Counted from the stretch's first letter, positions 6,621-14,211 are shown. The stretch: DNA of 14,211 nt from DATJXG01 sp035500455 (GCA_035500455.1 DATJXG010000173.1:1-14211), one strand, 5' to 3'. Notes: generated by a model not told the origin, from the letters alone. A program made the numbers and translations.

Positions 6621-6650
6621 GTCGTTGGTCGTTGGTCCTTGGTCCTTGGC
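6621..6650 (+). repeat. Family A heptamer array (x4)
   Basis: Units GTCGTTG, GTCGTTG, GTCCTTG and GTCCTTG are followed by GC, 10 bp after the M23 stop. The same unit type and GC end occur at 2363. It is inverted relative to 6755-6784. Confidence 0.9.
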
Positions 6651-6685
6651 TTCCAGCGCGGAGCCGCTGCGGCTGGTTGTTTTTG

Positions 6686-6701
6686 GTCGTTTGTCGTTGG
6701 C
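6686..6701 (+). repeat. Family A heptamer array (x2, degenerate)
   Basis: GTCGTTT and GTCGTTG followed by GC, in the same orientation as 6621-6650. It sits inside the 177-bp interval between the two convergent genes. Confidence 0.75.
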
Positions 6702-6754
6702 TATCCTGTTCTGAGGACGCCTGGCGGTCAACTAAACGTGGCGGGTTCAAAACA

Positions 6755-6784
6755 GCCAACGACCAACGACCAAGGACTGACGAC
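6755..6784 (-). repeat. Family A heptamer array (x4), inverted
   Basis: GC followed by CAACGAC, CAACGAC, CAAGGAC and a variant TGACGAC, ending 4 bp before the stop codon of the leftward DUF3592-like gene. With 6621-6650 it could form a long hairpin between two convergent 3' ends. Confidence 0.88.
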
Positions 6785-6788
6785 CACA

Positions 6789-7178
6789 CTACTGCCTCAG
6801 CCCCATCCAGCGCTCGGATACCACAATCGAATTCCCGGGATTCTGGGGATCGTAGCGTACTGACGTCGGCAATCCCAGCCGGCAGGAGTGCAGGTTGATC
6901 ATGGGGCGCAGGTAGGTCACGTCCTGCGAGCACTCATAGGAGACCCCGGCAACGTCGTAGTGGTAGATCAGCATGGTGGAGAATTTGTTTTCCGCCATCT
7001 GCAGTTCTTGCACGTCAATCACGCTGCCATCGGTAATACGTCCGTTCTGTTCGAGGAAGGAGCGGCGTTCGCGCTCCACGTCGTCAGCAGATTGCGGCTT
7101 GCGCCGGAAGACGAAGTACGTCCCGAACAGCGCCACCGCGCCTGCCAGGACAAGAGAATAAAGCCGGAATGAATTCAT
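6789..7178 (-). CDS. DUF3592-like membrane-anchored protein
   Basis: A 129-residue protein with one N-terminal membrane segment (about 6-24, ending FVFRRK) and an extracytoplasmic or cytosolic beta-rich domain. The order 'GRITDGSVIDVQ', 'LIYHYDVAGVSYECSQ', then 'SVRYDPQNPGNSIV' follows the DUF3592 pattern, in which a strand with a V-x-Y motif precedes a YDP-x-NP turn. The function of the family is not established. The ATG at 7178 has no clear Shine-Dalgarno. It is convergent with the M23 gene and separated from it by heptamer arrays. Upstream lie 243 bp that contain another heptamer array and the end of the FAH-family gene on the same strand, so cotranscription is possible but not evident. 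Confidence 0.75.
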   Translation of the reverse strand: MNSFRLYSLVLAGAVALFGTYFVFRRKPQSADDVERERRSFLEQNGRITDGSVIDVQELQMAENKFSTMLIYHYDVAGVSYECSQDVTYLRPMINLHSCRLGLPTSVRYDPQNPGNSIVVSERWMGLRQ

Positions 7179-7360
7179 GGCTTACACAAGGCGCCACGGC
7201 GTGTCGCGGCGCCCTCTCAACAGAATAAGGCCAGCGGAACAATTGCGGAAGGTGGGGTTACCGAGGCGGTTAGTGGTAGTGGACACAGAAGGATCAGTGC
7301 CTGCTGGTGCGGCCTGATGTTTTGTGCCCTAAGGGCACACTGACAAAGAGCATGCCCGAT

Positions 7361-7395
7361 TCCAATCGGCAATCGAGAATCGCCAATCGAAAATG
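7361..7395 (+). repeat. Family B heptamer array (AATC type, about x5)
   Basis: Units TCCAATC, GGCAATC, GAGAATC, GCCAATC and a variant GAAAATG run with a strict 7-bp period. The array ends 27 bp from the FAH-family stop codon and is inverted relative to 8253-8287. The rest of the interval 7179-7421 holds only a short palindrome, GTGCCCT-A-AGGGCAC (7324-7338), with no T-run. Confidence 0.85.
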
Positions 7396-7421
7396 CCGGC
7401 ACCCAAGATCTCCGCCACCCA

Positions 7422-8240
7422 CTACTCTTCGTCCATTGCTTCTTCGTCCACCACCGGGTTCGAAAGGCTGCCCACTCCCTCCACACTCACTTCCACCACG
7501 TCGCCGGCCGCGATCGGCCCCACGCCGCTGGGAGTGCCGGTAGCGATGAGGTCTCCCGGCAGCAAAGTCATGACCCGAGCAATGTAGCGAATGATTACAT
7601 CCAGCGGGAAGATGAAGTCGCGGGTGTTGCCGTCCTGGCGGAGTTCCCCATTCACTCGGGTTTGAACTCCGACTCCAGCCCAGGGATCACATTCGCTGTT
7701 CACCACCGGCCCCACCGGGCAGAATGTGTCGAAGCCTTTGCCGCGGGTCCACTGGCCGTCCTTTTTTTGCAAATCGCGCGCGGTGACGTCGTTTACGCAG
7801 GTATAGCCGAGAATGAACGGGCGGACATCCTCGCCCGCAGGAAGGCTATGGCATGTTTTCGCGATCAGCACTCCGAGTTCGCCTTCATGGTCCACACGCT
7901 GCGAGAGCGCTGGCCGCACGATCTTCTTCCCGGGAGCGAGCAACGCCGAAGGAGGCTTAAGAAAAATCAGGGGTTCTGGCGGAACCTCGTTTCCCAGTTC
8001 GGCGGCATGTTCACGATAGTTGCGCCCAACACAAACGATCTTGGAGGGCCGCCCCGGCGCCAGCAGGCGCGCTGAACTCAGACGCATTGGGTCACAGCGC
8101 CTGCTGGGAAGATCCTCCAGATCCTCCTCGGCTTCGTGAGGCGGCGTCAGCAGCAAGCGCGTGATGGTCTCCTGCCCGGCTACCGGCTCGACAAGGCCGT
8201 ACTGAACTTGTTGGTCAACCTCGAAGCAGCAGTATTTCAT
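7422..8240 (-). CDS. Fumarylacetoacetate hydrolase (FAH) family enzyme
   Basis: 272 residues from the ATG at 8240; an in-frame TTG six bases upstream is less likely. A short N-terminal domain (1-65) is followed by the FAH fold. Metal ligands are visible as E119-x-E121 in DHEGELGV and D151 in CVNDVTARD. CVGRNYREHAAE (70-81), IFLKPPSALL (92-101), and GDLIATGTPSGVG (229-241) are family signatures. Enzymes of this fold hydrolyse or decarboxylate 2-oxo or acylpyruvate substrates in a Mg- or Mn-dependent way, in aromatic catabolism or oxaloacetate/acylpyruvate turnover; the sequence alone does not settle the substrate. It lies downstream of the FN3 lipoprotein gene on the same strand. Heptamer arrays bracket the gene on both sides. 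No Shine-Dalgarno is evident. Confidence 0.93.
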   Translation of the reverse strand: MKYCCFEVDQQVQYGLVEPVAGQETITRLLLTPPHEAEEDLEDLPSRRCDPMRLSSARLLAPGRPSKIVCVGRNYREHAAELGNEVPPEPLIFLKPPSALLAPGKKIVRPALSQRVDHEGELGVLIAKTCHSLPAGEDVRPFILGYTCVNDVTARDLQKKDGQWTRGKGFDTFCPVGPVVNSECDPWAGVGVQTRVNGELRQDGNTRDFIFPLDVIIRYIARVMTLLPGDLIATGTPSGVGPIAAGDVVEVSVEGVGSLSNPVVDEEAMDEE

Positions 8241-8252
8241 AGGCAAATATTA

Positions 8253-8287
8253 GATTGGCGATTTCCAATTGCCGATTGCCAATTGAA
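8253..8287 (-). repeat. Family B heptamer array (GATT type, x5)
   Basis: Units GATTGGC, GATTTCC, AATTGCC, GATTGCC and AATTGAA begin 13 bp upstream of the FAH-family start codon. It is the inverse of the arrays at 7361 and 8307. Confidence 0.87.
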
Positions 8288-8306
8288 AGTCTTCGCCTTC
8301 AACGAA

Positions 8307-8341
8307 AAATCGCAAATCGACAATCAGCAATCGGAAATTCT
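8307..8341 (+). repeat. Family B heptamer array (AATC type, x5)
   Basis: Units AAATCGC, AAATCGA, CAATCAG, CAATCGG and AAATTCT. The last unit directly abuts the stop codon of the FN3 lipoprotein gene at 8342. With 8253-8287 it makes an imperfect inverted pair filling almost all of the 101-bp gap between two genes. Confidence 0.87.
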
Positions 8342-9424
8342 CTAATGAGCCTGCTCGCTCGTCTCTTCCGACTTCCCGCTTTCGTTCCCCCGCTCATCCA
8401 CCGCTGAGACACGATAAAAATACTTCTTTCCCGGCTGAACGTTGCCATCGCGATAAACAGCCTCTTTGTCCAGTTCGGAGTTGATCTTCACCGGCTCACC
8501 GCCATCTTCGCGCCGGTAAATGTTGTATCCGGCCAGGTCGGCTTCGGTGTTGGGCTTCCAGCTCAAGTCAATGAACGGCGCCTGCCCTACTCCCGAGAAA
8601 ACCGCCTCAAGGCCCGAAGGCGCCGCCGGCGGAAACACATCGTGGGCGGTGACTTTGACTTCTGGAGTATCGTCGCCTTCGATCAGCATTTCGGGCTGGC
8701 CCGGGGCCGAAATCGAGGTCACGACCTCCGCATAGTAGAAGTAGGTCTTCTCCCATTCAATGCTCTGGTCGAGCGCCGCTTTCCGGCAAGCGAAGAGATC
8801 AGCCGTGATCGCGAGTACTGCATTCTTCGAATCTTCCGCGCGCCGGTAGATGCGCAACTGATACGACACATCTGGCGCAGGCGGCGCGGCGGGCTGACAA
8901 TCCCATGAAATCTCCACCCCGGCGGCGGTGAGGCGGGCGCTGAAACCCGCAGGCGGCGCCATCGCCGGGGCTGCCGGGACCTGCACGCGATTGGAGAGCC
9001 CGGCGCTGCGGCCATAGGAGTTTACCGCTTCAACGGCGTAGGTGTAGCGAGCGTTCGGAGGGGCAAGGGGACTGCCCGAAAGAGTGTCAGTGTAATCCAT
9101 CTTGTTCACACCCGGCGCGTGTTTCCCGGCCGGCGTGGCGATAACGCCGGGGAAGCTGCCCAGCGGAGTGCCGCAGCCGGCCATGGCCGCCGCGCTGCGG
9201 CAGATGCGAATGCTTCCCGGATGCTGCAGGCTTTCGCCATCGCTGGTTTGAGTGGGCATGGTCCAGCTCAAGTGAACTTTGTCGCCCTTGCGCACAGCGC
9301 GAAGATCCCTCACCGGCCTGGCCAGTTCGAGCGAAGGGGGCAGCGGGGGCCCGATTCGCGCACAGCCGCTAAAGAAGAGAATCCCTAAAATGCAAAGCAG
9401 CAGTTTGTGTGCGGAGTTCCGCAT
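8342..9424 (-). CDS. Lipoprotein with three fibronectin type III domains
   Basis: 360 residues from the ATG at 9424; an upstream in-frame ATG at 9487 would add an unlikely N-terminus. A lipoprotein signal peptide is clear: basic MRNSAHK, a hydrophobic core, then the lipobox FSGC with Cys21, so the protein is probably tethered to the outer face of a membrane. Three FN3-like domains follow at about 35-150, 155-262 and 264-357. They carry typical strand patterns such as VHLSW, YTYAVEAVN-SYGRSAGLSN, YQLRIYRR, then IDLSWKPN, LAGYNIYRRE, YFYRVSAVDERGNES. No catalytic domain is visible, so binding or scaffolding at the envelope is the best inference. It is 88 bp downstream of the aminotransferase gene and 101 bp upstream of the FAH gene on the same strand. 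Confidence 0.85.
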   Translation of the reverse strand: MRNSAHKLLLCILGILFFSGCARIGPPLPPSLELARPVRDLRAVRKGDKVHLSWTMPTQTSDGESLQHPGSIRICRSAAAMAGCGTPLGSFPGVIATPAGKHAPGVNKMDYTDTLSGSPLAPPNARYTYAVEAVNSYGRSAGLSNRVQVPAAPAMAPPAGFSARLTAAGVEISWDCQPAAPPAPDVSYQLRIYRRAEDSKNAVLAITADLFACRKAALDQSIEWEKTYFYYAEVVTSISAPGQPEMLIEGDDTPEVKVTAHDVFPPAAPSGLEAVFSGVGQAPFIDLSWKPNTEADLAGYNIYRREDGGEPVKINSELDKEAVYRDGNVQPGKKYFYRVSAVDERGNESGKSEETSEQAH

Positions 9425-9512
9425 GCGCGGAAACAGGTTAACAGAAGCGATTCTTGAGCAAAGCGAACGGTATTCTGGATGAGACATTACATCGCTGGCC
9501 GCAACTGCCGGC

Positions 9513-10868
9513 TTACCCGATCAACTCCTTTACCGCCTCCCGGAAGACCCGCGTGTGGTGGTCCACGTCACTGGTGTCGGTCTGCGGGCACATGAGCGCC
9601 ATATTGTGGAACGGCGTAAGCAGAATACCGCGGTTCATGGCGTAGAGATGCAGGAAGCGTTCCAGCTTGAAGTCCATCGCCGCGTGAGCCTCAGCTCCGT
9701 TCTTGGGCGCCTGGGCTGAAAACAGGTATTCCGCTCGGCAGCCCAGCCGGGTGACGTGCCAGGGGAGGTCGAATTCCGCAATGCTCTTCTGCACCCCGGC
9801 AGCCCACCGCTCGGCCATGGGAATCATGCGGTCAAAAGCTTCTTTGGTCAGCACCTTGGTGAGCGTGCCGCGCATCGCCGCCAAGGAGAGCCCGTTGCCC
9901 GCGAGCGTGCCGCCGATGCCCCCGGTATCACAGTCTTCCAGGTTCTCAGAAGATGCGATATGGTCCGCTACCTCCTGGGTGAAGCCGTAAGCCGCTCCAG
10001 GAACCCCGCCGCCAATGGGCTTTCCGAAGGTGAGGAAATCCGGATCGAGGTTCTCCGAGCGCGTGTAGCCGCCTGGCCCGGCGCAAATCGTATGGGTCTC
10101 ATCGATGATGAGCAGGGTTCCGTACTTCCGCGTCAACTCACGCAAGTCCCGGTGGAAACCAGGAAGGGGGTGCACGATGCCTACGTTGGTGAGCGCCGGT
10201 TCCGCCAGCACGCAGGCCACGTCGCGGGGCGCCAAGGCTTTTTCCAGGGCCGCCACATCGTTGAACTCAACTACTTTGGTGGTGACCGCGGGATCAATCG
10301 GCGGTCCGATGTTCCCGCTGCGCGGCTTGAGCGTGCCGTCTTTCTGCAAGGTGGCGAACGTTTCATCCACGGTGCCGTGATAGCACCAGTTGAAAACCAG
10401 AATCTTGGGGCGGGCGGTGATGTGTCGGGCCAGCCGGATGGAAAAGCGATTGGCATCGGTGGCCGTCAGAGCGAACTGCCATCGCGGCAGATAAAAGCGG
10501 GCCTGCAGTTCCTCCGCGACGAAGACCGCATCCTCCCCGGGCAACATGAGCGTGATGCCTCGCTTGATCTGCTCTTCAATGGCCTTGACGGTAGCAAACG
10601 GGGAGTGGCCGGTCATGGCGCCGGTGTCGCCCAGGCAAAAGTCAATGTAGCGATGCCCGTCCACGTCGTAGAAATGAGCGCCCTGGGCCTCGCGCACAAA
10701 GGGAGGAAAGGTTCCCGCCCATTTGCGCATCCAGTTCATGGGCACGCCGCCCAGCATGGACTTGCCCGCCCGTTCAAAGAGCGCTTTGCACTTGGGACGG
10801 TCGTCCACGAAGCGCTGCTGCTCGCGCTGCATCAGGGTGTTAAGGCGCCCGCGATCGATAGCTGTCAT
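9513..10868 (-). CDS. Class-III PLP-dependent aminotransferase (glutamate-1-semialdehyde aminomutase-like)
   Basis: 451 residues from the ATG at 10868; the frame is open to 10991 but that extension looks non-homologous. It is a fold-type I PLP enzyme. The PLP lysine is K283 in FGKPIGGG, D256 in LIIDETHT should contact the pyridine nitrogen, and YHG at 163-165 stacks on the cofactor. The entry DVDGHRYIDF (68-77) and the C-terminal LLTPFHNMALM are typical of the HemL-like branch. Where HemL and relatives have S/G-T-E-A, this protein has TATDANRFSIRLAR (135-148). That and its length (HemL is about 430) argue against a true hemL. A transaminase acting on an unidentified amino or beta-amino acid is likelier. 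No Shine-Dalgarno is seen. It is divergent from rnpB, with 127 bp between its start and the TATAAT box. Confidence 0.88.
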   Translation of the reverse strand: MTAIDRGRLNTLMQREQQRFVDDRPKCKALFERAGKSMLGGVPMNWMRKWAGTFPPFVREAQGAHFYDVDGHRYIDFCLGDTGAMTGHSPFATVKAIEEQIKRGITLMLPGEDAVFVAEELQARFYLPRWQFALTATDANRFSIRLARHITARPKILVFNWCYHGTVDETFATLQKDGTLKPRSGNIGPPIDPAVTTKVVEFNDVAALEKALAPRDVACVLAEPALTNVGIVHPLPGFHRDLRELTRKYGTLLIIDETHTICAGPGGYTRSENLDPDFLTFGKPIGGGVPGAAYGFTQEVADHIASSENLEDCDTGGIGGTLAGNGLSLAAMRGTLTKVLTKEAFDRMIPMAERWAAGVQKSIAEFDLPWHVTRLGCRAEYLFSAQAPKNGAEAHAAMDFKLERFLHLYAMNRGILLTPFHNMALMCPQTDTSDVDHHTRVFREAVKELIG

Positions 10869-10995
10869 AGAAAAAGCGGCTTCGGCCCGAATCTGCGAGT
10901 GTACGGGGGGAATGCCAAGCTGCGCAAGCGCGCACCACTCTCCGGCGCGACAAACCGATTGAGTTGGGCGAACACATTTTGCGACGTTCATCCCC

Positions 10996-11001
10996 TATAA
11001 T
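10996..11001 (+). promoter_or_regulatory. Probable -10 box of the rnpB promoter
   Basis: A consensus TATAAT ends 9 bp before the first base of the RNase P P1 helix (11011), the spacing expected for a transcript beginning at about 11008. No good -35 hexamer stands 16-18 bp upstream. Confidence 0.7.
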
Positions 11002-11007
11002 GAAAAT

Positions 11008-11506
11008 GTTGGCAGCCGGACCGGACGGTCGCTCGCGGCATCTTCGGATGGCGCGGGAGGAAAGTCCGAACTCCGCAGGGCAGTGTGCCGGATAACGTCC
11101 GGGAGACCAGGTTCAAGCCTGGCCGACGGAAAGTGCCACAGAAAACATACCGCCCCGCCGCCGTTGTGATTCCAGCCTCATTAAGACGGACCGAATGATG
11201 GGGACTGACAACGGCGGCGAGGTAAGGGTGAAAAGGTGCGGTAAGAGCGCACCGCCGCCGCAGCGATGCGGCGGGCAGGGCAAACCCCACACGGAGCAAG
11301 ACCAAATAGGGAGGAAGTCCCGCCGATTCGGCAAGTCTTCGGCTAAACCCGGCAGACTTGCGGAATCGGCGGGACGCGTGCTGGCCCGGCGCGCCACAAC
11401 CTCCGGGTAGGTCGCTTGAGCCGGGCAGTAATGCCCGGCCCAGAGGAATGACCGTCCTGCCGGGAAACCGGCAGACAGAATTCGGCTTACAGGTCCGGCT
11501 GCCACA
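11008..11506 (+). ncRNA. rnpB: RNase P RNA, bacterial type A
   Basis: The catalytic RNA that removes 5' leaders from tRNA precursors. P1 is a perfect 12-bp helix between 11011-11022 and 11492-11503. P2 is GGACGGTC (11023-11030) with GACCGTCC (11450-11457). The conserved core is present: GAGGAAAGTCC near 11053, GGTAAGGGTGAAAAGGTGCG near 11221, GGAGCAAG-CCAAATAGG near 11293, and ACAGAATTCGGCTTAC near 11475. A GTAA-capped hairpin (11421-11440, P18) and a GAAA-capped one (11457-11474, P19-like) are visible. After AAATAGG, GGAGG (11310-11314) pairs with CCTCC (11400-11404) as P15. Inside it a 12-bp stem (11318-11329 with 11363-11374) is extended by 7 bp (11331-11337 with 11354-11360), an enlarged P16/P17 arm. 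The ends are placed from P1 plus a few bases. No strong terminator follows. Confidence 0.97.
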
Positions 11507-11614
11507 AACATATAGCGGAAAGCTATTGCGCTTCCCCGCTGGGGTTCGGGGACCGCATCCACTCTTCTGGCCGGGCCTTCTTTCGGAGCGGCGGTTTTCG
11601 TCAGCGTGAAGACT

Positions 11615-14211
11615 ATGCCGAGCACATTTCGCCGGGTTGTCGAACCTGGGATTTGCGGCATCCTGATTCTCTTTTTGCTGTACAGCCCTTCCGGGGTTCT
11701 GGGCCAATCAGACCTGGGTCAATCAGATCCTGATATCAGCGAATTCCGGAATTCATTCGCTCATCCGCCGGATGACTGCCGCATCATGGTGCGCTGGTGG
11801 TGGTTCGGCCCGGGCGTAACCAAGCCCGAAATCCGCCGGGAACTCGAACAGATGAAGCAGGCGGGCTTGGGAGGCGTGGAGATCGCCACACTGTACCCTG
11901 TGGCCCTGGACGACCCTCAAACCGGCTTTCACAACCTGCCCTTTCTTTCGGATGAGTATATCGAGGCGCTTCGCTTTGCTTCTGGAGAAGCCCGGAAGCT
12001 TGGTCTGCGCGTGGATATCACTCTGGGAAGCGGTTGGCCGTTCGGCGGACCGGCGATTCCGGTCACGCAGGCTGCGGGACAATTGCGCGTGGAGACGGTG
12101 GCAATTCCCGCCGGCGCAGGTTCCATAGGTGTTCCCAGCCTGTCCGTGGGGGAGGAGTTGATCGGAGTGTTTCTTGCGCCGGGATCAGGGGACGGGCTGC
12201 GACTCGCGGAAGCGAAACAGGTTGAGCAACCTGCAATCCATGATGGACGATTGCAGATTTCTGCGGAAGCCGACTCTCGCAGCGCGGTGTTCTTCATCTC
12301 CAGCCGGACCGGCATGATGGTAAAGCGGCCGGCGGTCGGGGCCGAGGGATTTGTCCTGGACCACTACGACCAGAACGCCATAGCCACTCACCTGCATGCC
12401 GGTGGCGACAGGTTGATGGAGGCATTCGGAGACCATCCGCCTTACGCAGTTTTCAGCGACAGCCTGGAAGATTACGGATCGAATTGGACGGGCGATTTTC
12501 TATCGCAGTTCCGCCAACGGCGCGGCTACGACCTCACTCCCCATCTGCCGGCGTTGATCGCCGGCGTTGGGCCGGAGACAGCTGCGATCCGGCACGACTG
12601 GGGAGAAACCCTGACCGATCTTGCGAACGAGCGTTTTCTCGCTCCCCTGCATGCCTGGGCCAACCAGCACCACACCTTGCTCCGTTCGCAGACCTATGGA
12701 ATTCCGCCGGTTACTCTTTTCAGCAATCGTTACGCGGATCTCCCCGAGGGCGAGGGCAAAGCGACTCTGCTGATGTGGCGGCAGTTCTCTGACACGCGCT
12801 GGGCGGCATCGGCGGGCCACCTCTTGGGAAAACCGGTGATCTCATCGGAGACCTGGACGTGGCTGCACTCGCCCGCCTTCCGCGCCGCTCCTCTAGATAT
12901 GAAGGCCGAAGCCGATTTGCATTTCCTGCAGGGAATTAACCAGTTGGTGGGGCACGGGTGGCCATATTCTCCGGAGATGGCGGGGGAGCCAGGATGGCGT
13001 ATGTACGCGGCCGGCGCGTTCAACGCACACAATCCCTGGTGGTTTGCGATGCCGGATCTTGCCAGATATCTGCAACGCGTGAGCTTTGCCCTGCGCCAGG
13101 GCCAGCCTGAGAACGATGTGGCTCTGCTGCTGCCGAATGACGACGCGTGGGCGAGTTTTTCCGTTCCCCGCGATTCCTCTGCGCCGGTTACCACCAAGGG
13201 CGGCTTCAACACCCGCGGGGAAGACCTCAGCATCGACGACTCCATGCCAGCCCTGCTGGGCAATGTCGTGATTCCACAGATTCTCGACGCCGGCTTCAAT
13301 TTTGACTTTATCGATGGCGACGCCATCGAAGCACTAGGCATTCACTATCCGGTGCTGGTCTTGCCCGGCGTCAAACGCCTGCCGCTTGCCGTTTACCAGA
13401 AGGTTGAGGCTTATGCCCGGCATGGCGGGATTGTCATCGCTACCCGCCGCTTGCCTTCTATGGCGCCGGGTCTGTTGAATGCGGAAAGCGATAGCCGGCA
13501 GATTCAGGAAATCTCTCAGCGCCTGTTTCGCGCAAAAGATGCGCCGGGACACTTTATAGAACACGAGAACCAGATGGGAGCGGCTCTCGCCCGCTATCTG
13601 AAGCCGGATGTTGTTCTTTCTCCGAAGACTCCAGAGATCGGCTTCATTCACCGCCATCTCAGCGACGGTGATCTGTATTTTATTGCCAATACCGCGAATC
13701 AGCCGCGCAGCGTGACGGCGGTATTCCGTCAATCGGCGAAGTTTGCGGAGTCGTGGGATGTTTTCACCGGCCAGGCTACAGCGGTAGAGAGTCCGGCCAG
13801 AATCGAACTCTCGCTGCAGCCTTACGAATCGCGACTGATTTTCTTCACGAATTCCGCTGCCGATTTGAAGCCGGAGTCTCCGCCTACGTCGCACTCATCG
13901 TCAACGACTATCGATCTCTCAGGCGATTGGAACCTCACATTCAGTGGAATGAGCAAAACGCTTCATATGGCCACCCTGCGCTCGTGGAGCGATGAAGAGC
14001 CGTTTCGCTATTACTCCGGAGAGGTCGCGTATGAAAAGACAATCGACCTACCCGGCGACTCTACCCCGCAAGCCTCGGCGGTTCTGGACTTCGGCGAAGG
14101 AACGCCTGTAGCCAAGCCCGATCCCTTGCCGGAGTTCAACATGCGCGCATACCTGGACGGGCCTATACGGGAAGCGGCGGAGGTCTATGTGAACGGGCAG
14201 CGGGCTGGGGT
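11615..14211 (+). CDS. Secreted GH106-type glycoside hydrolase (alpha-L-rhamnosidase family), C-terminus missing
   Basis: Open from 11615 to the window end (865 codons, still in frame). The N-terminus has a signal peptide: basic FRR, hydrophobic core 12-29, likely cleaved after VLG30, so the enzyme is exported. A start nine bases upstream at GTG 11606 is also possible. The catalytic region begins RIMVRWWWFGPGVTKPEIRR (56-75), then GLGGVEIATLYP (84-95) and VDITLGSGWPFGGP (133-146), the opening pattern of GH106. FSDSLEDYGSNW holds E285 and VISSETWTW holds E412, candidate acidic active-site residues. HGWPYSPE and GQPENDVALLLPNDDAW follow. The end of the window enters a beta-rich accessory region (DLSGDWNLTFSGM from about 767). 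GH106 enzymes release L-rhamnose from plant or microbial polysaccharides by inversion; the precise substrate cannot be read here. It starts 109 bp after rnpB. Confidence 0.88.
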   Translation, partial: MPSTFRRVVEPGICGILILFLLYSPSGVLGQSDLGQSDPDISEFRNSFAHPPDDCRIMVRWWWFGPGVTKPEIRRELEQMKQAGLGGVEIATLYPVALDDPQTGFHNLPFLSDEYIEALRFASGEARKLGLRVDITLGSGWPFGGPAIPVTQAAGQLRVETVAIPAGAGSIGVPSLSVGEELIGVFLAPGSGDGLRLAEAKQVEQPAIHDGRLQISAEADSRSAVFFISSRTGMMVKRPAVGAEGFVLDHYDQNAIATHLHAGGDRLMEAFGDHPPYAVFSDSLEDYGSNWTGDFLSQFRQRRGYDLTPHLPALIAGVGPETAAIRHDWGETLTDLANERFLAPLHAWANQHHTLLRSQTYGIPPVTLFSNRYADLPEGEGKATLLMWRQFSDTRWAASAGHLLGKPVISSETWTWLHSPAFRAAPLDMKAEADLHFLQGINQLVGHGWPYSPEMAGEPGWRMYAAGAFNAHNPWWFAMPDLARYLQRVSFALRQGQPENDVALLLPNDDAWASFSVPRDSSAPVTTKGGFNTRGEDLSIDDSMPALLGNVVIPQILDAGFNFDFIDGDAIEALGIHYPVLVLPGVKRLPLAVYQKVEAYARHGGIVIATRRLPSMAPGLLNAESDSRQIQEISQRLFRAKDAPGHFIEHENQMGAALARYLKPDVVLSPKTPEIGFIHRHLSDGDLYFIANTANQPRSVTAVFRQSAKFAESWDVFTGQATAVESPARIELSLQPYESRLIFFTNSAADLKPESPPTSHSSSTTIDLSGDWNLTFSGMSKTLHMATLRSWSDEEPFRYYSGEVAYEKTIDLPGDSTPQASAVLDFGEGTPVAKPDPLPEFNMRAYLDGPIREAAEVYVNGQRAG

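Noticed and set aside
7324..7338. Palindrome GTGCCCT-A-AGGGCAC as a terminator of the FAH gene
   Set aside because: On the gene's strand it is followed by an A-rich stretch, not a T-run.
7361..8341. CRISPR array
   Set aside because: The repeats are contiguous 7-bp units without spacers, and no cas genes are nearby.
9756..11000. 414-codon plus-strand frame opposite the aminotransferase
   Set aside because: Shadow of a high-GC gene; the opposite strand has all PLP-enzyme motifs, whereas this frame has none.
10988..11707. Long minus-strand frame (239 codons) over the RNase P RNA
   Set aside because: It is antisense to conserved rnpB. Its protein-like look comes from the conserved RNA sequence, a known source of false hypothetical proteins.

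Overview
The window looks like chromosome from a high-GC soil bacterium, most probably an Acidobacteriota member. This is an inference from protein style, a GH106-type secreted glycosidase, FN3 lipoproteins, scattered GC-rich palindromes and 7-bp tandem repeats at gene edges. No 16S rRNA or other decisive marker is present. Most genes are housekeeping or metabolic. I see no CRISPR array, IS element, tRNA or defence operon.

Left part (1-5251). A 3'-truncated ATP-dependent DNA ligase runs leftward off the window edge. Divergent from it is a rightward series: a DUF1385 (YqhQ-like) membrane protein, a broken four-helix-bundle (S23-type) gene, prfA (release factor 1), a leftward DUF2283 gene, and prmC, which methylates the Gln of the RF1 GGQ motif. 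DUF1385, prfA and prmC are a recurrent bacterial neighbourhood. Here it has been opened up by the S23 remnant, the DUF2283 gene and repeat sequences.

Middle (5252-10868). After about 450 bp with no convincing gene comes a membrane-anchored M23 peptidase, rightward. Four leftward genes follow: a DUF3592-like membrane protein, a fumarylacetoacetate-hydrolase-family enzyme, a three-FN3-domain lipoprotein and a class-III PLP aminotransferase.

Right part (10996-14211). A TATAAT box precedes a type-A RNase P RNA (rnpB). Next is the 5' 2.6 kb of a secreted GH106-type glycosidase (alpha-L-rhamnosidase family), which runs off the right edge.

The most unusual layer is repetitive DNA. Family A heptamers (GTCSTTG) and family B heptamers (around AATC/GATT) form short arrays within a few bases of start or stop codons, often as inverted pairs. 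One pair makes a perfect 23-bp inverted repeat around the broken S23 gene. Separately, GC-rich palindromes occur between genes and in frame inside two essential-type genes (ligase and prmC), where they add about 30 and 11 residues of low-complexity linker. No complete new system is evident. The repeat architecture and its effect on coding sequences is the item most worth following.
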